Shown piece by piece: positions 35,474-42,622 of a stretch of 64,000 nt of DNA. The stretch lies in NCBI GenBank assembly GCA_900550465.1, contig URSC01000007.1, positions 1 to 64,000 on the forward strand, in the 5' to 3' direction. Within the stretch, counting starts at the first letter, position 1; every line of letters starts with the position of its first letter. Under the pieces are notes generated by a model. That model worked only from the letters and a program-made list of their open reading frames with translations, was not told the DNA's origin and made no database searches. Made by a program: the position numbers and the translations under genes. The DNA comes from an uncultured Alistipes sp. GTDB lineage: Bacteria > Bacteroidota > Bacteroidia > Bacteroidales > UBA932.

Positions 35474-36034
35474 TTATTTAGCGCCTGCGGACTTACCGGC
35501 CTTGCGGCGGAGCTGTTCGCCTACGAACTTGATACCTTTACCCTTGTAAGGCTCGGGAGCGCGCATAGAGCGGATCTTGGCGGCTACCTGGCCGAGCAGC
35601 TGCTTGTCGCAGCTCTTGAGAACAAGAACAGGGTTCTGTCCCTTCTTTACAGGCTCAGCCTCGGCCTTGATCTCCGAGGGGAGCATGAAGTGGATGTCGT
35701 GGGAGTATCCGAGAGCGAGCTCCAGGATCTGGCCCTTTACCTCCACGCGGTAACCGACACCGATGAGTTCCTGCTTGATGGTGAAGCCGGTGGAGACACC
35801 GGTTACCATGTTGTTGATGAGTGCGCGGTAGAGTCCGTGCAGGGAACGGTGACGGGGCTGGTCCGTGGGACGTGTTACCGTAATAGTATTCCCTTCAACG
35901 GATACTTTGATGTCAGGATCAACCTTCTGACTCAGTTGTCCGAGCGGTCCTTTAACCAGTACCACATTGTCGGCGCCGACCGTTGCGGTCACGCCCTGCG
36001 GCAGGTGTACAGGCAATTTTCCAATTCTTGACAT
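35474..36034 (-). CDS. rplF: Ribosomal protein uL6
   Basis: A 186-residue large-subunit protein. MSRIGKLPVHLPQGV, RSLHGLYRALINNMVTGVSTG and the C-terminal RAPEPYKGKGIKFVGEQLRR are clear. Between rpsH and rplR. Confidence 0.97.
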   Translation of the reverse strand: MSRIGKLPVHLPQGVTATVGADNVVLVKGPLGQLSQKVDPDIKVSVEGNTITVTRPTDQPRHRSLHGLYRALINNMVTGVSTGFTIKQELIGVGYRVEVKGQILELALGYSHDIHFMLPSEIKAEAEPVKKGQNPVLVLKSCDKQLLGQVAAKIRSMRAPEPYKGKGIKFVGEQLRRKAGKSAGAK

Positions 36035-36055
36035 TGTAATCTTACTTTTTTAACA

Positions 36056-36451
36056 TTAATAAACATAACAGAGCACCTCGCCGCCGACGTTCATATCCTT
36101 GGCTTCCTTGTCGGTGATGATTCCCTTCGAAGTAGAGAGAATGGCGATACCCATGCCGTTGAGCACGCGGGGCATATCCTCTACGCCTACGTACTTTCTC
36201 AGACCGGGAGTCGAAACTCTCTGAATCTTCTTGACAGCCGCCTGCTTGGTCGCAGGATGATACTTCAGGGCTATCTTGATGGTATTGTAGGGAGTACCCT
36301 CGACCAGCTTGTAGCTGAGGATGTATCCCTTCTCATGGAGGATGCGGGTGATCTCCATCTTCATCTTGGACGCGGGAATCTCAACGATCTTGTGCTTTGC
36401 GAGATACGCGTTTCTGACTCTCGTCAGGTAATCTGCTATTGGATCAGTCAT
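36056..36451 (-). CDS. rpsH: Ribosomal protein uS8
   Basis: A 131-residue 16S-binding protein. MTDPIADYLTRVRNAYLAKH, VSTPGLRKYVGVEDMPRVLN and AILSTSKGIITDKEA are conserved. In E. coli S8 represses the spc operon. Here an 80-base spacer with a GNRA-type hairpin lies just upstream, unusually long for this block. Confidence 0.97.
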   Translation of the reverse strand: MTDPIADYLTRVRNAYLAKHKIVEIPASKMKMEITRILHEKGYILSYKLVEGTPYNTIKIALKYHPATKQAAVKKIQRVSTPGLRKYVGVEDMPRVLNGMGIAILSTSKGIITDKEAKDMNVGGEVLCYVY

Positions 36452-36475
36452 TTGTTTGTTTTGTTTTAGTGGTTC

Positions 36476-36491
36476 GACGCCTTCCGGCGCC
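36476..36491 (-). other. GNRA tetraloop hairpin in the rpsN-rpsH spacer
   Basis: On the minus (mRNA) strand GGCGCC, loop GGAA, GGCGTC forms six pairs (one G-U) with a GNRA loop. It lies 25 bases before the rpsH start codon in the longest spacer of the ribosomal block (80 bases). No U-run follows, so it is more likely a structure for protein binding or RNA processing than a terminator. Confidence 0.45.
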
Positions 36492-36531
36492 CGATATCCA
36501 ATGGTTTATAAATTAAGTTAAATGTATTCTC

Positions 36532-36801
36532 TTACCAGGATGCCTTGCGAACGCCGGGGATAAGACCCTTGCTGGCCATCTCGCGGAACTGAATACGGCT
36601 GATGCCGAAAACACGCATGTAGCCTTTGGGACGTCCGGTGATGGAGCAACGGTTGTGCTGACGGCAGGGACTCGAGTTCTTGGGGAGTCTGTCGAGAGCG
36701 GCCCAGTCGCCGGCTTCCTTGAGAGCTTTACGTTTTTCTGCGTATTTAGCGCACAATCTCGCACGTTTCACTTCGCGAGCCTTCATTGATTCTTTTGCCA
36801 T
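36532..36801 (-). CDS. rpsN: Ribosomal protein uS14 (zinc-independent form)
   Basis: An 89-residue small-subunit protein. MAKESMKAREVKRARLCAKY starts it and SSPCRQHNRCSITGRPKGYM is the family signature. The CxxC...CxxC zinc motif of the short form is absent, and the length matches the long C- type. Ten bases after rplE. Confidence 0.96.
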   Translation of the reverse strand: MAKESMKAREVKRARLCAKYAEKRKALKEAGDWAALDRLPKNSSPCRQHNRCSITGRPKGYMRVFGISRIQFREMASKGLIPGVRKASW

Positions 36802-36810
36802 ATCTTCTAA

Positions 36811-37416
36811 TTACGATTTTTTGTTCTTAAAAGGCAGTCCGAACTCACGGAGAAGTGCATGAGCCTCCTCATCCTTCTCAGTGGAGGTTACAAAGGTAAT
36901 CTCGAGGCCGAAGATCTTGGTGATCTTGTCGATGTCGATCTCGGGGAAGATGATCTGCTCCTTGATACCGAGGGTGTAGTTACCGCGGCCGTCGAACTTC
37001 TCGTTGATACCGTTGAAGTCACGGATACGGGGCAGGGATACTGCGATGAGCCTCTCGAGGAACTCATACATGCGTGCGCCCCTGAGGGTAACCTTCACTC
37101 CGATGGCGGTGCCGCGGCGGAGCTTGAAGTTGGAGATATCCTTTCTGGAATAAGTGGTCACGGCCTTCTGTCCTGCGATGGCGGTGAGCTCCTGCTGAGC
37201 GACCTCCACGAGCTTCTTGTCTCCGGTAGCGTCGCCGATACCCTGGTTGAGGGTGATCTTCACCAGCTTGGGCACCTGCATTACAGTTGCGAAACCGAAC
37301 TCCTTCTGGAGCTTGGCCACGATTTCCTCTTTGTATTTCTTCTGAAGATTAGGAACGTATCCTGCCAAGCTCACGTGCTGTTCCTGCTTGGTCTCTTCTA
37401 CTTTTTTCTTTGCCAT
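36811..37416 (-). CDS. rplE: Ribosomal protein uL5
   Basis: A 201-residue 5S-rRNA-binding protein. VPKLVKITLNQGIGDATGDK, KLRRGTAIGVKVTLRGARMY and FPEIDIDKITKIFGLEITFV identify it. An N-terminal extension of about 20 residues (KKKVEETKQEQHVSLAGYV) precedes the family core. It overlaps rplX by one base. Confidence 0.96.
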   Translation of the reverse strand: MAKKKVEETKQEQHVSLAGYVPNLQKKYKEEIVAKLQKEFGFATVMQVPKLVKITLNQGIGDATGDKKLVEVAQQELTAIAGQKAVTTYSRKDISNFKLRRGTAIGVKVTLRGARMYEFLERLIAVSLPRIRDFNGINEKFDGRGNYTLGIKEQIIFPEIDIDKITKIFGLEITFVTSTEKDEEAHALLREFGLPFKNKKS

Positions 37417-37739
37417 TATTTGATCTCCTCTCCTGATTTTTTAGCGTAACGGACCAACTTTCCATTCTCGCCCATGCGGCGGCCGATCCTGGTGGGACCT
37501 CCCTTGGCGGGATCCACTACCTGGAGGTTGGAAATATGAATTCCGGCTTCCTGTTTGATAATACCGCCCTGAGGATGCTTTGCATTGGGCTTGGTGTGCT
37601 TGCTCACCATGTTCACACCCTCTACGATGGCGCGGTCCTTCTTGGTGATGATCTCGAGAACCTTTCCGGTCTTGCCCTTGTCATTGCCGGCGTTCACGTA
37701 GACCATGTCTCCTTTCTTGATATGCAATTTCTTGTTCAT
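37416..37739 (-). CDS. rplX: Ribosomal protein uL24
   Basis: A 107-residue assembly-initiator protein with a KOW domain. LHIKKGDMVYVNAGNDKGKT, GVNMVSKHTKPNAKHPQGG and IHISNLQVVDPAKGGPTRIG are conserved. It shares one base with rplE. Confidence 0.96.
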   Translation of the reverse strand: MNKKLHIKKGDMVYVNAGNDKGKTGKVLEIITKKDRAIVEGVNMVSKHTKPNAKHPQGGIIKQEAGIHISNLQVVDPAKGGPTRIGRRMGENGKLVRYAKKSGEEIK

Positions 37740-37757
37740 GTCTGTGCCTCCTATATA

Positions 37758-38123
37758 TTAAAGTACCTCGGGTGCAAGAGAGACAATCTTCATGTAGTTG
37801 TCGCGCAGCTCACGGGCAACGGGGCCGAAGATACGTGTTCCGCGGACCTCACCCTGGTTGTTCAAAAGCACGCAGGCATTGTCGTCAAAACGGATGTACG
37901 AGCCGTCGGCACGACGGATCTCTTTCTTGGTGCGCACTACAACGGCCTTGGATACCGATCCCTTCTTGGCGTCACCGCCGGGGATAGCGCTCTTGACAGC
38001 GACTACGATCTTGTCGCCGACGCTGGCATAACGGCGGCGGCTACCTCCGAGTACACGGATGCAGAGTACCTCTTTTGCTCCGCTGTTGTCAGCTACCATT
38101 AAACGTGATTCCTGTTGTATCAT
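37758..38123 (-). CDS. rplN: Ribosomal protein uL14
   Basis: A 121-residue large-subunit interface protein. MIQQESRLMVADNSGAKEVL, VGDKIVVAVKSAIPGGDAKK and GTRIFGPVARELRDNYMKIV are diagnostic. It begins one base after the rpsQ stop codon. Confidence 0.97.
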   Translation of the reverse strand: MIQQESRLMVADNSGAKEVLCIRVLGGSRRRYASVGDKIVVAVKSAIPGGDAKKGSVSKAVVVRTKKEIRRADGSYIRFDDNACVLLNNQGEVRGTRIFGPVARELRDNYMKIVSLAPEVL

Positions 38124-38124
38124 T

Positions 38125-38379
38125 TTACTTCACTTTTTCTACGATTTCTACTAATCTCCAGCGTTTGGTCTTGCTCAGGGGACGGGTCTCCATGATGCGG
38201 ACCGTATCGCCTTCGTCGCATGTATTCTTCTCGTCATGAGCGACGAACTTGGTGGTCTTGTTCACGAACTTGCCGTAAACAGGGTGTTTTTCCTTAACTC
38301 TTACAGCCACTACGATGGACTTGTCCATCTTGTTGCTGACCACCACCCCGATTCTTTCCTTGCGTAAATTTCTTTCCAT
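38125..38379 (-). CDS. rpsQ: Ribosomal protein uS17
   Basis: An 84-residue 16S-binding OB-fold protein. RKERIGVVVSNKMDKSIVVA, VRVKEKHPVYGKFVN and DTVRIMETRPLSKTKRWRLV are conserved. Five bases after rpmC. Confidence 0.97.
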   Translation of the reverse strand: MERNLRKERIGVVVSNKMDKSIVVAVRVKEKHPVYGKFVNKTTKFVAHDEKNTCDEGDTVRIMETRPLSKTKRWRLVEIVEKVK

Positions 38380-38384
38380 AACTG

Positions 38385-38588
38385 TTACTCTGCTTTAGCC
38401 TGGTTTTCCTTTTCAGTCAGGATGGTGAGCATACGGGCTATGTCCTTTCCTGCCTTTCTGATCTTTGAGGTATCCTCAATGGGGGAGACGGCATGGTTGA
38501 TCTTCATCTGCGCCAGGTTGGCCTTCTCGGTCTCGATGCGCTCGCGCAGGTCCTTGATAGACATTTCTCTGATTTCCTTGGGTTTCAT
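38385..38588 (-). CDS. rpmC: Ribosomal protein uL29
   Basis: A 67-residue protein at the peptide exit, made of two helices. MKPKEIREMSIKDLRERIET and KIRKAGKDIARMLTILTEKE fit the family. Eighteen bases after rplP. Confidence 0.95.
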   Translation of the reverse strand: MKPKEIREMSIKDLRERIETEKANLAQMKINHAVSPIEDTSKIRKAGKDIARMLTILTEKENQAKAE

Positions 38589-38606
38589 TTCTTCTCCTCC
38601 GGTTTA

Positions 38607-39029
38607 TTACTGTTCAACATAATCTCTGCGGACCACGAAATTGGTGGTTACAGGCAGCTTCTGCGCTCCGAGACGGAGAGCCTCCTTGGCAACTTCCAAA
38701 GGCACACCCTCTGCTTCGATGAGCATGCGGCCGGGAGTGATGGGAGCTACGAATCCCTCGGGATTACCTTTACCTTTACCCATACGTACCTCAGCCGGTT
38801 TCTTTGTGTAAGGTTTGTCAGGGAAAACGCGAATCCAAATCTTACCTTCACGTTTCATGTAACGCACTACAGCCTGACGGGCAGCCTCGATCTGCTGACC
38901 TGTGAGCCATGCCGACTCAAGGGTCTTGATGCCGAAAGAACCGAAAGAGAGCTCAGTTCCACGATGAGCATTTCCTTTCATACGGCCTTTCTGCTGCCTT
39001 CTGAACTTGGTTTTCTTTGGTTGTAACAT
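38607..39029 (-). CDS. rplP: Ribosomal protein uL16
   Basis: A 140-residue large-subunit protein near the A site. MLQPKKTKFRRQQKGRMKGN, GRMLIEAEGVPLEVAKEALR and KLPVTTNFVVRRD are clear. It is normally preceded by rpsC within the S10 operon; here it is the first gene of the block, with a strong promoter 68 bases upstream and an oppositely directed gene beyond. Confidence 0.97.
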   Translation of the reverse strand: MLQPKKTKFRRQQKGRMKGNAHRGTELSFGSFGIKTLESAWLTGQQIEAARQAVVRYMKREGKIWIRVFPDKPYTKKPAEVRMGKGKGNPEGFVAPITPGRMLIEAEGVPLEVAKEALRLGAQKLPVTTNFVVRRDYVEQ

Positions 39030-39096
39030 TGTCTATACTTTTTGTAAGTCTATTATTTTCAACAACTAAATACAATTCTCCCATTAAACGGGGCTG

Positions 39097-39126
39097 CAAA
39101 GATATTACAAATTCCTTTAACGCCAA
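39097..39126 (-). promoter_or_regulatory. Promoter of the rplP-rplQ ribosomal block
   Basis: On the minus strand TTG (39126-39124), 19 bases, TATCTTTGC (39104-39096) matches the Bacteroidota consensus exactly. The leader to the rplP ATG is about 60 bases. Confidence 0.75.
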
Positions 39127-39162
39127 ACTTTTTTAAGATTTTTTTGAAAAATTTTCAACACA

Positions 39163-39252
39163 TTTTCGACCGGAAAATTTTAATATCAAAGCACCAATGA
39201 TCAGGAACTTATAAAAATGAAAAAAAATCCGGCGCGTACGTTTTCGACCGGA
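39163..39252. repeat. Two direct copies of TTTTCGACCGGA in the rplP-nagB divergent gap
   Basis: Identical 12-mers lie at 39163-39174 and 39241-39252, 78 bases apart start to start. The first is 36 bases beyond the -33 box of the rplP promoter and the second 31 bases before the -33 box of the nagB-like promoter. Together with the two promoters they account for the 306-base gap between the genes, which otherwise is AT-rich and holds no reading frame I can support. Confidence 0.6.
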
Positions 39253-39283
39253 GGACAATTCAAGAAGAGAAATGAAAGTAAAC

Positions 39284-39314
39284 TTGCATTGCTCTCGGCT
39301 TCTGTGTATATTTG
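39284..39314 (+). promoter_or_regulatory. Promoter of the NagB-like/PIG-L fusion gene
   Basis: TTG at 39284-39286, a 20-base spacer and TATATTTG at 39307-39314 match the consensus. The ATG at 39336 follows after 21 bases. Confidence 0.75.
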
Positions 39315-39335
39315 TGGCTTAAAACAGTATTTGGT

Positions 39336-41648
39336 ATGTTCAATAATTTCACAAATGTCGAGAAAGCCTACATAGGCTCTGTAGAACACAGATTTCCGAC
39401 CAACATCCCCTACATTACTGTAGAGAATTTCCCTAAACTGGGAAAACTGACAGCCTTCCGCTTCCTGGAGTGGGCAGCGGAGCATCCGGACGGAGTCATC
39501 AGCCTTCCTACCGGCAAGACTCCCGAGTACTTCATCGCATGGGTCAAGAAGGTCCTGACCGAGTGGGACACAAAGGAAGGCGCTGCCTCCAGGGAAGAGA
39601 GCGGACTCCTTATTAATAAGAAGCCCGACCTGCGCGGCCTGCACTTCGTACAGATAGACGAGTTCTACCCGATCGACCCCCGCCAGCACAACAGCTTCTA
39701 CAACTACGTGCAGAAATATTATGTCGAGGACTTCGGCCTGGACGCCTCCAAGGGCATATTCATCAACTGCGAGCAGATACCCCTCGTGGACGGCAGGCAC
39801 TTCACCGAGGTGTTCCCCGACGGAGTGATAGACCTGAGCCTGCGCTACCGAAACGCCAGGAGCACGGCCGAGGAAATGCAGCAGAAGTCCATCTTCATGA
39901 TCGACAACTGGTGCGCGGCCTACGACCAGAAGGTAAGGGACATGGGCGGCATAGGATTCTTCCTCGGAGGCATCGGTCCTGACGGACACATCGCATTCAA
40001 CGTCCGCGGCAGCGACCCCCACTCCACCACCCGCCTGACCCACACCAACTACGAGACCCAGGCTGCGGCCGCCAGCGACCTCGGAGGTATCGAGATATCC
40101 CGCATCAAGCCCGTAATCACCATCGGCCTGGAGACCATCACACACGACCCCGATGCAGTAGCCATCATCTTCGCTGCCGGAGAGGCCAAGGCACCCGTCG
40201 TAGCCGACGCCCTGGAGAAGACTCCCTGCAACCTCTATCCCGCATCGGTGCTCTCGAAGCTGCCCAACGCCCGCTTCTACCTCACCACCGGAGCCGCCTC
40301 GATGCTGCATGAGTCAGTGTACCATTACTACACGGACACCCCCTGGTCCCAGGAGAAGACCGACCGCGCCGTCATCGACTGCTGCAACCGCATCAACAAG
40401 TACGGTGACAAGATCACCCTCGAGGACCTCAAGGCCGACGAGTACTGCAGCATGATTCCCGGTCTGGACGAGCACACCGTACAGAGCGTCATCGACTCCC
40501 TGACCCGCAAGATAGCCCGCGGCACCTCGACCTGGAGCAACCAGACATTCTACTACACCGGCCCTCACCACGACGACATCCTCCTGGGTCTGCTGCCCCA
40601 CATCCACAGGGTATCCCGCAACGAGACCAACGAGTCTCACTTCTCGGTGATGACCTCCGGCTTCAACGCCGTGACCAACCACTTCCTGATCGACGCCCTG
40701 CAGGAGACCATCGGATTCCTGGACGCCGGTAAGATCGAGATGACCGACTATCCCGACTTCTTCACAGAAGGATGGAAACTGAAACGCGACAAGGATATCT
40801 ATCATTCCCTGATCAACGTCGCCTCCGGCAACATGGAGGAGCGCCGCAGGGGACGTGCCCACCGTCTGGTACGCGACTTCATCGAGATCTACGGTGTCAA
40901 GAGCAAGGAAGAGCTGAGAGCCAAGATCCTCGACGTCATCGAAGAGACCCGCCGCAGCTACGACGGCCAGAAGATGTCCGCCGACATCCGCCTGCTCAAG
41001 GGTATGATCCGCGAGTTCGAGGAAGAACTGGTATGGGGCTTCTTCGGCATCAAGAACGAGAACGTGCATCACCTCCGCCTGGGCTTCTACACCGGTGACA
41101 TCTTCACCGAGCAGCCCAACCGCGAGCGTGACGTGGCCCCCATCCTCGAGGAGCTGCGCACCATCAAGCCTACCGTGATCAGCATCGCCTTCGACCCTGA
41201 GGGCAGCGGTCCGGACACTCACTACAAGGTGCTCCAGGCCATCGCCGAAGCCATCCGCGAGTGGGGCAAGGAAGCCGATCTGAGCAACCTCAAGATCTGG
41301 GGCTACCGCAACGTATGGTACCGCTTCCTCCCTTCCGAGGCCACCCACATCGTACCAGTATCGCTCAACGCCATGAGCGTGTTCGACAACGCCTTCTGCA
41401 ACTGCTACGCCTCCCAGGTACACGCCGACTTCCCGAGCTACATGCTCGACGGCAAGTTCAGCGACCTGGCCAAGATCATCTGGGTGGACCAGCTCTCGAA
41501 GGTACAGCACGTACTCGGCAAGCCGTTCTTCTACCAGAACCCCAGCCCGAGGCTCAGGACCACTCACGGCCTGCTCTTCTTCAAGGAGATGAACGTAGAG
41601 GAGTTCCTCCAGTCAGCCCGCGAGCTCCAGAAGTCGATGACTATGTAA
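39336..41648 (+). CDS. NagB-like sugar isomerase domain fused to a PIG-L/LmbE deacetylase domain
   Basis: A 770-residue cytosolic protein. Residues about 25-330 are a glucosamine-6-phosphate deaminase (NagB) fold with GVISLPTGKTPEYF (sugar-phosphate loop), QIDEFYPID and GIGPDGHIAFN (Asp216, His218). The Glu that NagB uses after this motif is replaced (NVRGSD, Val223). Residues about 400-640 are a PIG-L deacetylase domain with the metal motif GPHHDDILLG (His411/His412, Asp413, Asp414). A logical joint reaction would be deacetylation plus deamination of an amino-sugar phosphate, as in GlcNAc-6-P use, but it is unproven. A TTG at 39312 also opens the frame but lies inside the promoter. Confidence 0.82.
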   Translation: MFNNFTNVEKAYIGSVEHRFPTNIPYITVENFPKLGKLTAFRFLEWAAEHPDGVISLPTGKTPEYFIAWVKKVLTEWDTKEGAASREESGLLINKKPDLRGLHFVQIDEFYPIDPRQHNSFYNYVQKYYVEDFGLDASKGIFINCEQIPLVDGRHFTEVFPDGVIDLSLRYRNARSTAEEMQQKSIFMIDNWCAAYDQKVRDMGGIGFFLGGIGPDGHIAFNVRGSDPHSTTRLTHTNYETQAAAASDLGGIEISRIKPVITIGLETITHDPDAVAIIFAAGEAKAPVVADALEKTPCNLYPASVLSKLPNARFYLTTGAASMLHESVYHYYTDTPWSQEKTDRAVIDCCNRINKYGDKITLEDLKADEYCSMIPGLDEHTVQSVIDSLTRKIARGTSTWSNQTFYYTGPHHDDILLGLLPHIHRVSRNETNESHFSVMTSGFNAVTNHFLIDALQETIGFLDAGKIEMTDYPDFFTEGWKLKRDKDIYHSLINVASGNMEERRRGRAHRLVRDFIEIYGVKSKEELRAKILDVIEETRRSYDGQKMSADIRLLKGMIREFEEELVWGFFGIKNENVHHLRLGFYTGDIFTEQPNRERDVAPILEELRTIKPTVISIAFDPEGSGPDTHYKVLQAIAEAIREWGKEADLSNLKIWGYRNVWYRFLPSEATHIVPVSLNAMSVFDNAFCNCYASQVHADFPSYMLDGKFSDLAKIIWVDQLSKVQHVLGKPFFYQNPSPRLRTTHGLLFFKEMNVEEFLQSARELQKSMTM

Positions 41649-41674
41649 GCGGAGGGTTCTCCGTAAGAAAAGGG

Positions 41675-41714
41675 TACGGTGTTCCGTCAGAACTTGGACG
41701 GGACACCGTATTTT
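41675..41714. terminator. Bidirectional terminator between the NagB-like gene and the activase gene
   Basis: TACGGTGTTCCGTC (41675-41688) and GACGGGACACCGTA (41697-41710) pair over 14 positions with one G-U, loop of eight bases. TTTT follows on the plus strand, CCCTTTTCTT on the minus strand. One arm encodes the last residues (YGVPS) of the minus-strand activase. Confidence 0.72.
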
Positions 41715-42622
41715 GCAAATATATCCACCGCTGCCTGCAGGTCTGCCTCAGAGGGCGCGGACATGGGCACGGCATCCGGGTTGTAGACCGTCCCCATGCG
41801 GGAATGTTTGGACTTGCCTATGTCGTGGTACGGCAGCAGCTCGACGTAGCGAGGCAGACGGGGAAGGGAGGCGAGGAACGCGGCCGTAGCGGTGACATTG
41901 GCCTCATCCGCATTGACACCTATTATATAAGGTATACGGATGATGTAGTCGGCGCCGGCCTCCGCCAGCACGCGCAGGTTGCTCAGGATAGGCTCGTTAG
42001 GCACTCCGCAGCAGCGGCGGTGAACCGCTGAGTCCATGTGCTTGAGGTCCACCAGGTACAATTCGCATCGGCCCAGGGTCCCCCGCACCAGAGCCTCCGG
42101 AGCGAAGAGCGTAGTGTCCAGGGTACGGTGCAGAGTGTACCCGTCGCGGGCGGCAGCCTCTGAAATGAAGTCCAGCAGGGGAATAATGGATTCTCCCTGA
42201 TACAGCGGTTCTCCCCCGCTGAAGGTCACTCCGCCGCCGGAGGACTCGAAGAAGGGCCGCTCCTTGGCTATCTCGGCGTAGATCTGCTCAGCGGTATAGG
42301 ACCTGGCGGCCATCTCCACGGCTTTCGTGGGGCAGACCTCCGCGCACTTGCCGCAGAGGGTGCACCTGGAGGCATCGCAGCGGATACCGCCGGAAGCGCC
42401 GCGCCGGGGCACGGAGAGGGCTCCGGAAGGGCAGAAATGCACGCAGGCCCCGCAGAGAATGCACTTGGAGGGGGTGTACATGCGGGTCTGGGTTCGGGAT
42501 ATGCCTTCGGGGTTGTGGCACCACAGACAGGACAGCGGGCATCCTTTGAAGAAAAATGTAATCCGGATGCCCGGTCCGTCGTTAATCGAGTACCGCTTGA
42601 TGTCGAATATCCGGTACATCAT
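41687..42622 (-). CDS. Glycyl radical enzyme activating protein
   Basis: A 311-residue radical-SAM activase that puts the glycyl radical on the partner enzyme. RYSINDGPGIRITFFFKGCP with CPLSCLWC is the radical SAM CxxxCxxC site; two extra 4Fe-4S clusters follow (CILCGACVHFCP and CTLCGKCAEVCP), and GGGVTFSGGEPL is the SAM-binding GGE motif. The two-cluster insertion marks the activases of non-PFL glycyl radical enzymes (HypD, glycerol dehydratase, BssD type). Start ATG 42622 overlaps the hypD-like stop in the ATGA pattern (a second ATG follows at once). Confidence 0.9.
   Translation of the reverse strand: MMYRIFDIKRYSINDGPGIRITFFFKGCPLSCLWCHNPEGISRTQTRMYTPSKCILCGACVHFCPSGALSVPRRGASGGIRCDASRCTLCGKCAEVCPTKAVEMAARSYTAEQIYAEIAKERPFFESSGGGVTFSGGEPLYQGESIIPLLDFISEAAARDGYTLHRTLDTTLFAPEALVRGTLGRCELYLVDLKHMDSAVHRRCCGVPNEPILSNLRVLAEAGADYIIRIPYIIGVNADEANVTATAAFLASLPRLPRYVELLPYHDIGKSKHSRMGTVYNPDAVPMSAPSEADLQAAVDIFAKYGVPSKF

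Noticed and set aside
39201..40310. 369-codon minus-strand frame starting inside the NagB-like gene and reaching the intergenic region
   Set aside because: Mostly antisense to a well-supported gene, no start signal and biased composition.
40314..41567. 417-codon frame opposite the NagB-like gene
   Set aside because: Low-complexity V/G/L/D-rich translation typical of antisense shadow frames; no promoter or motif.
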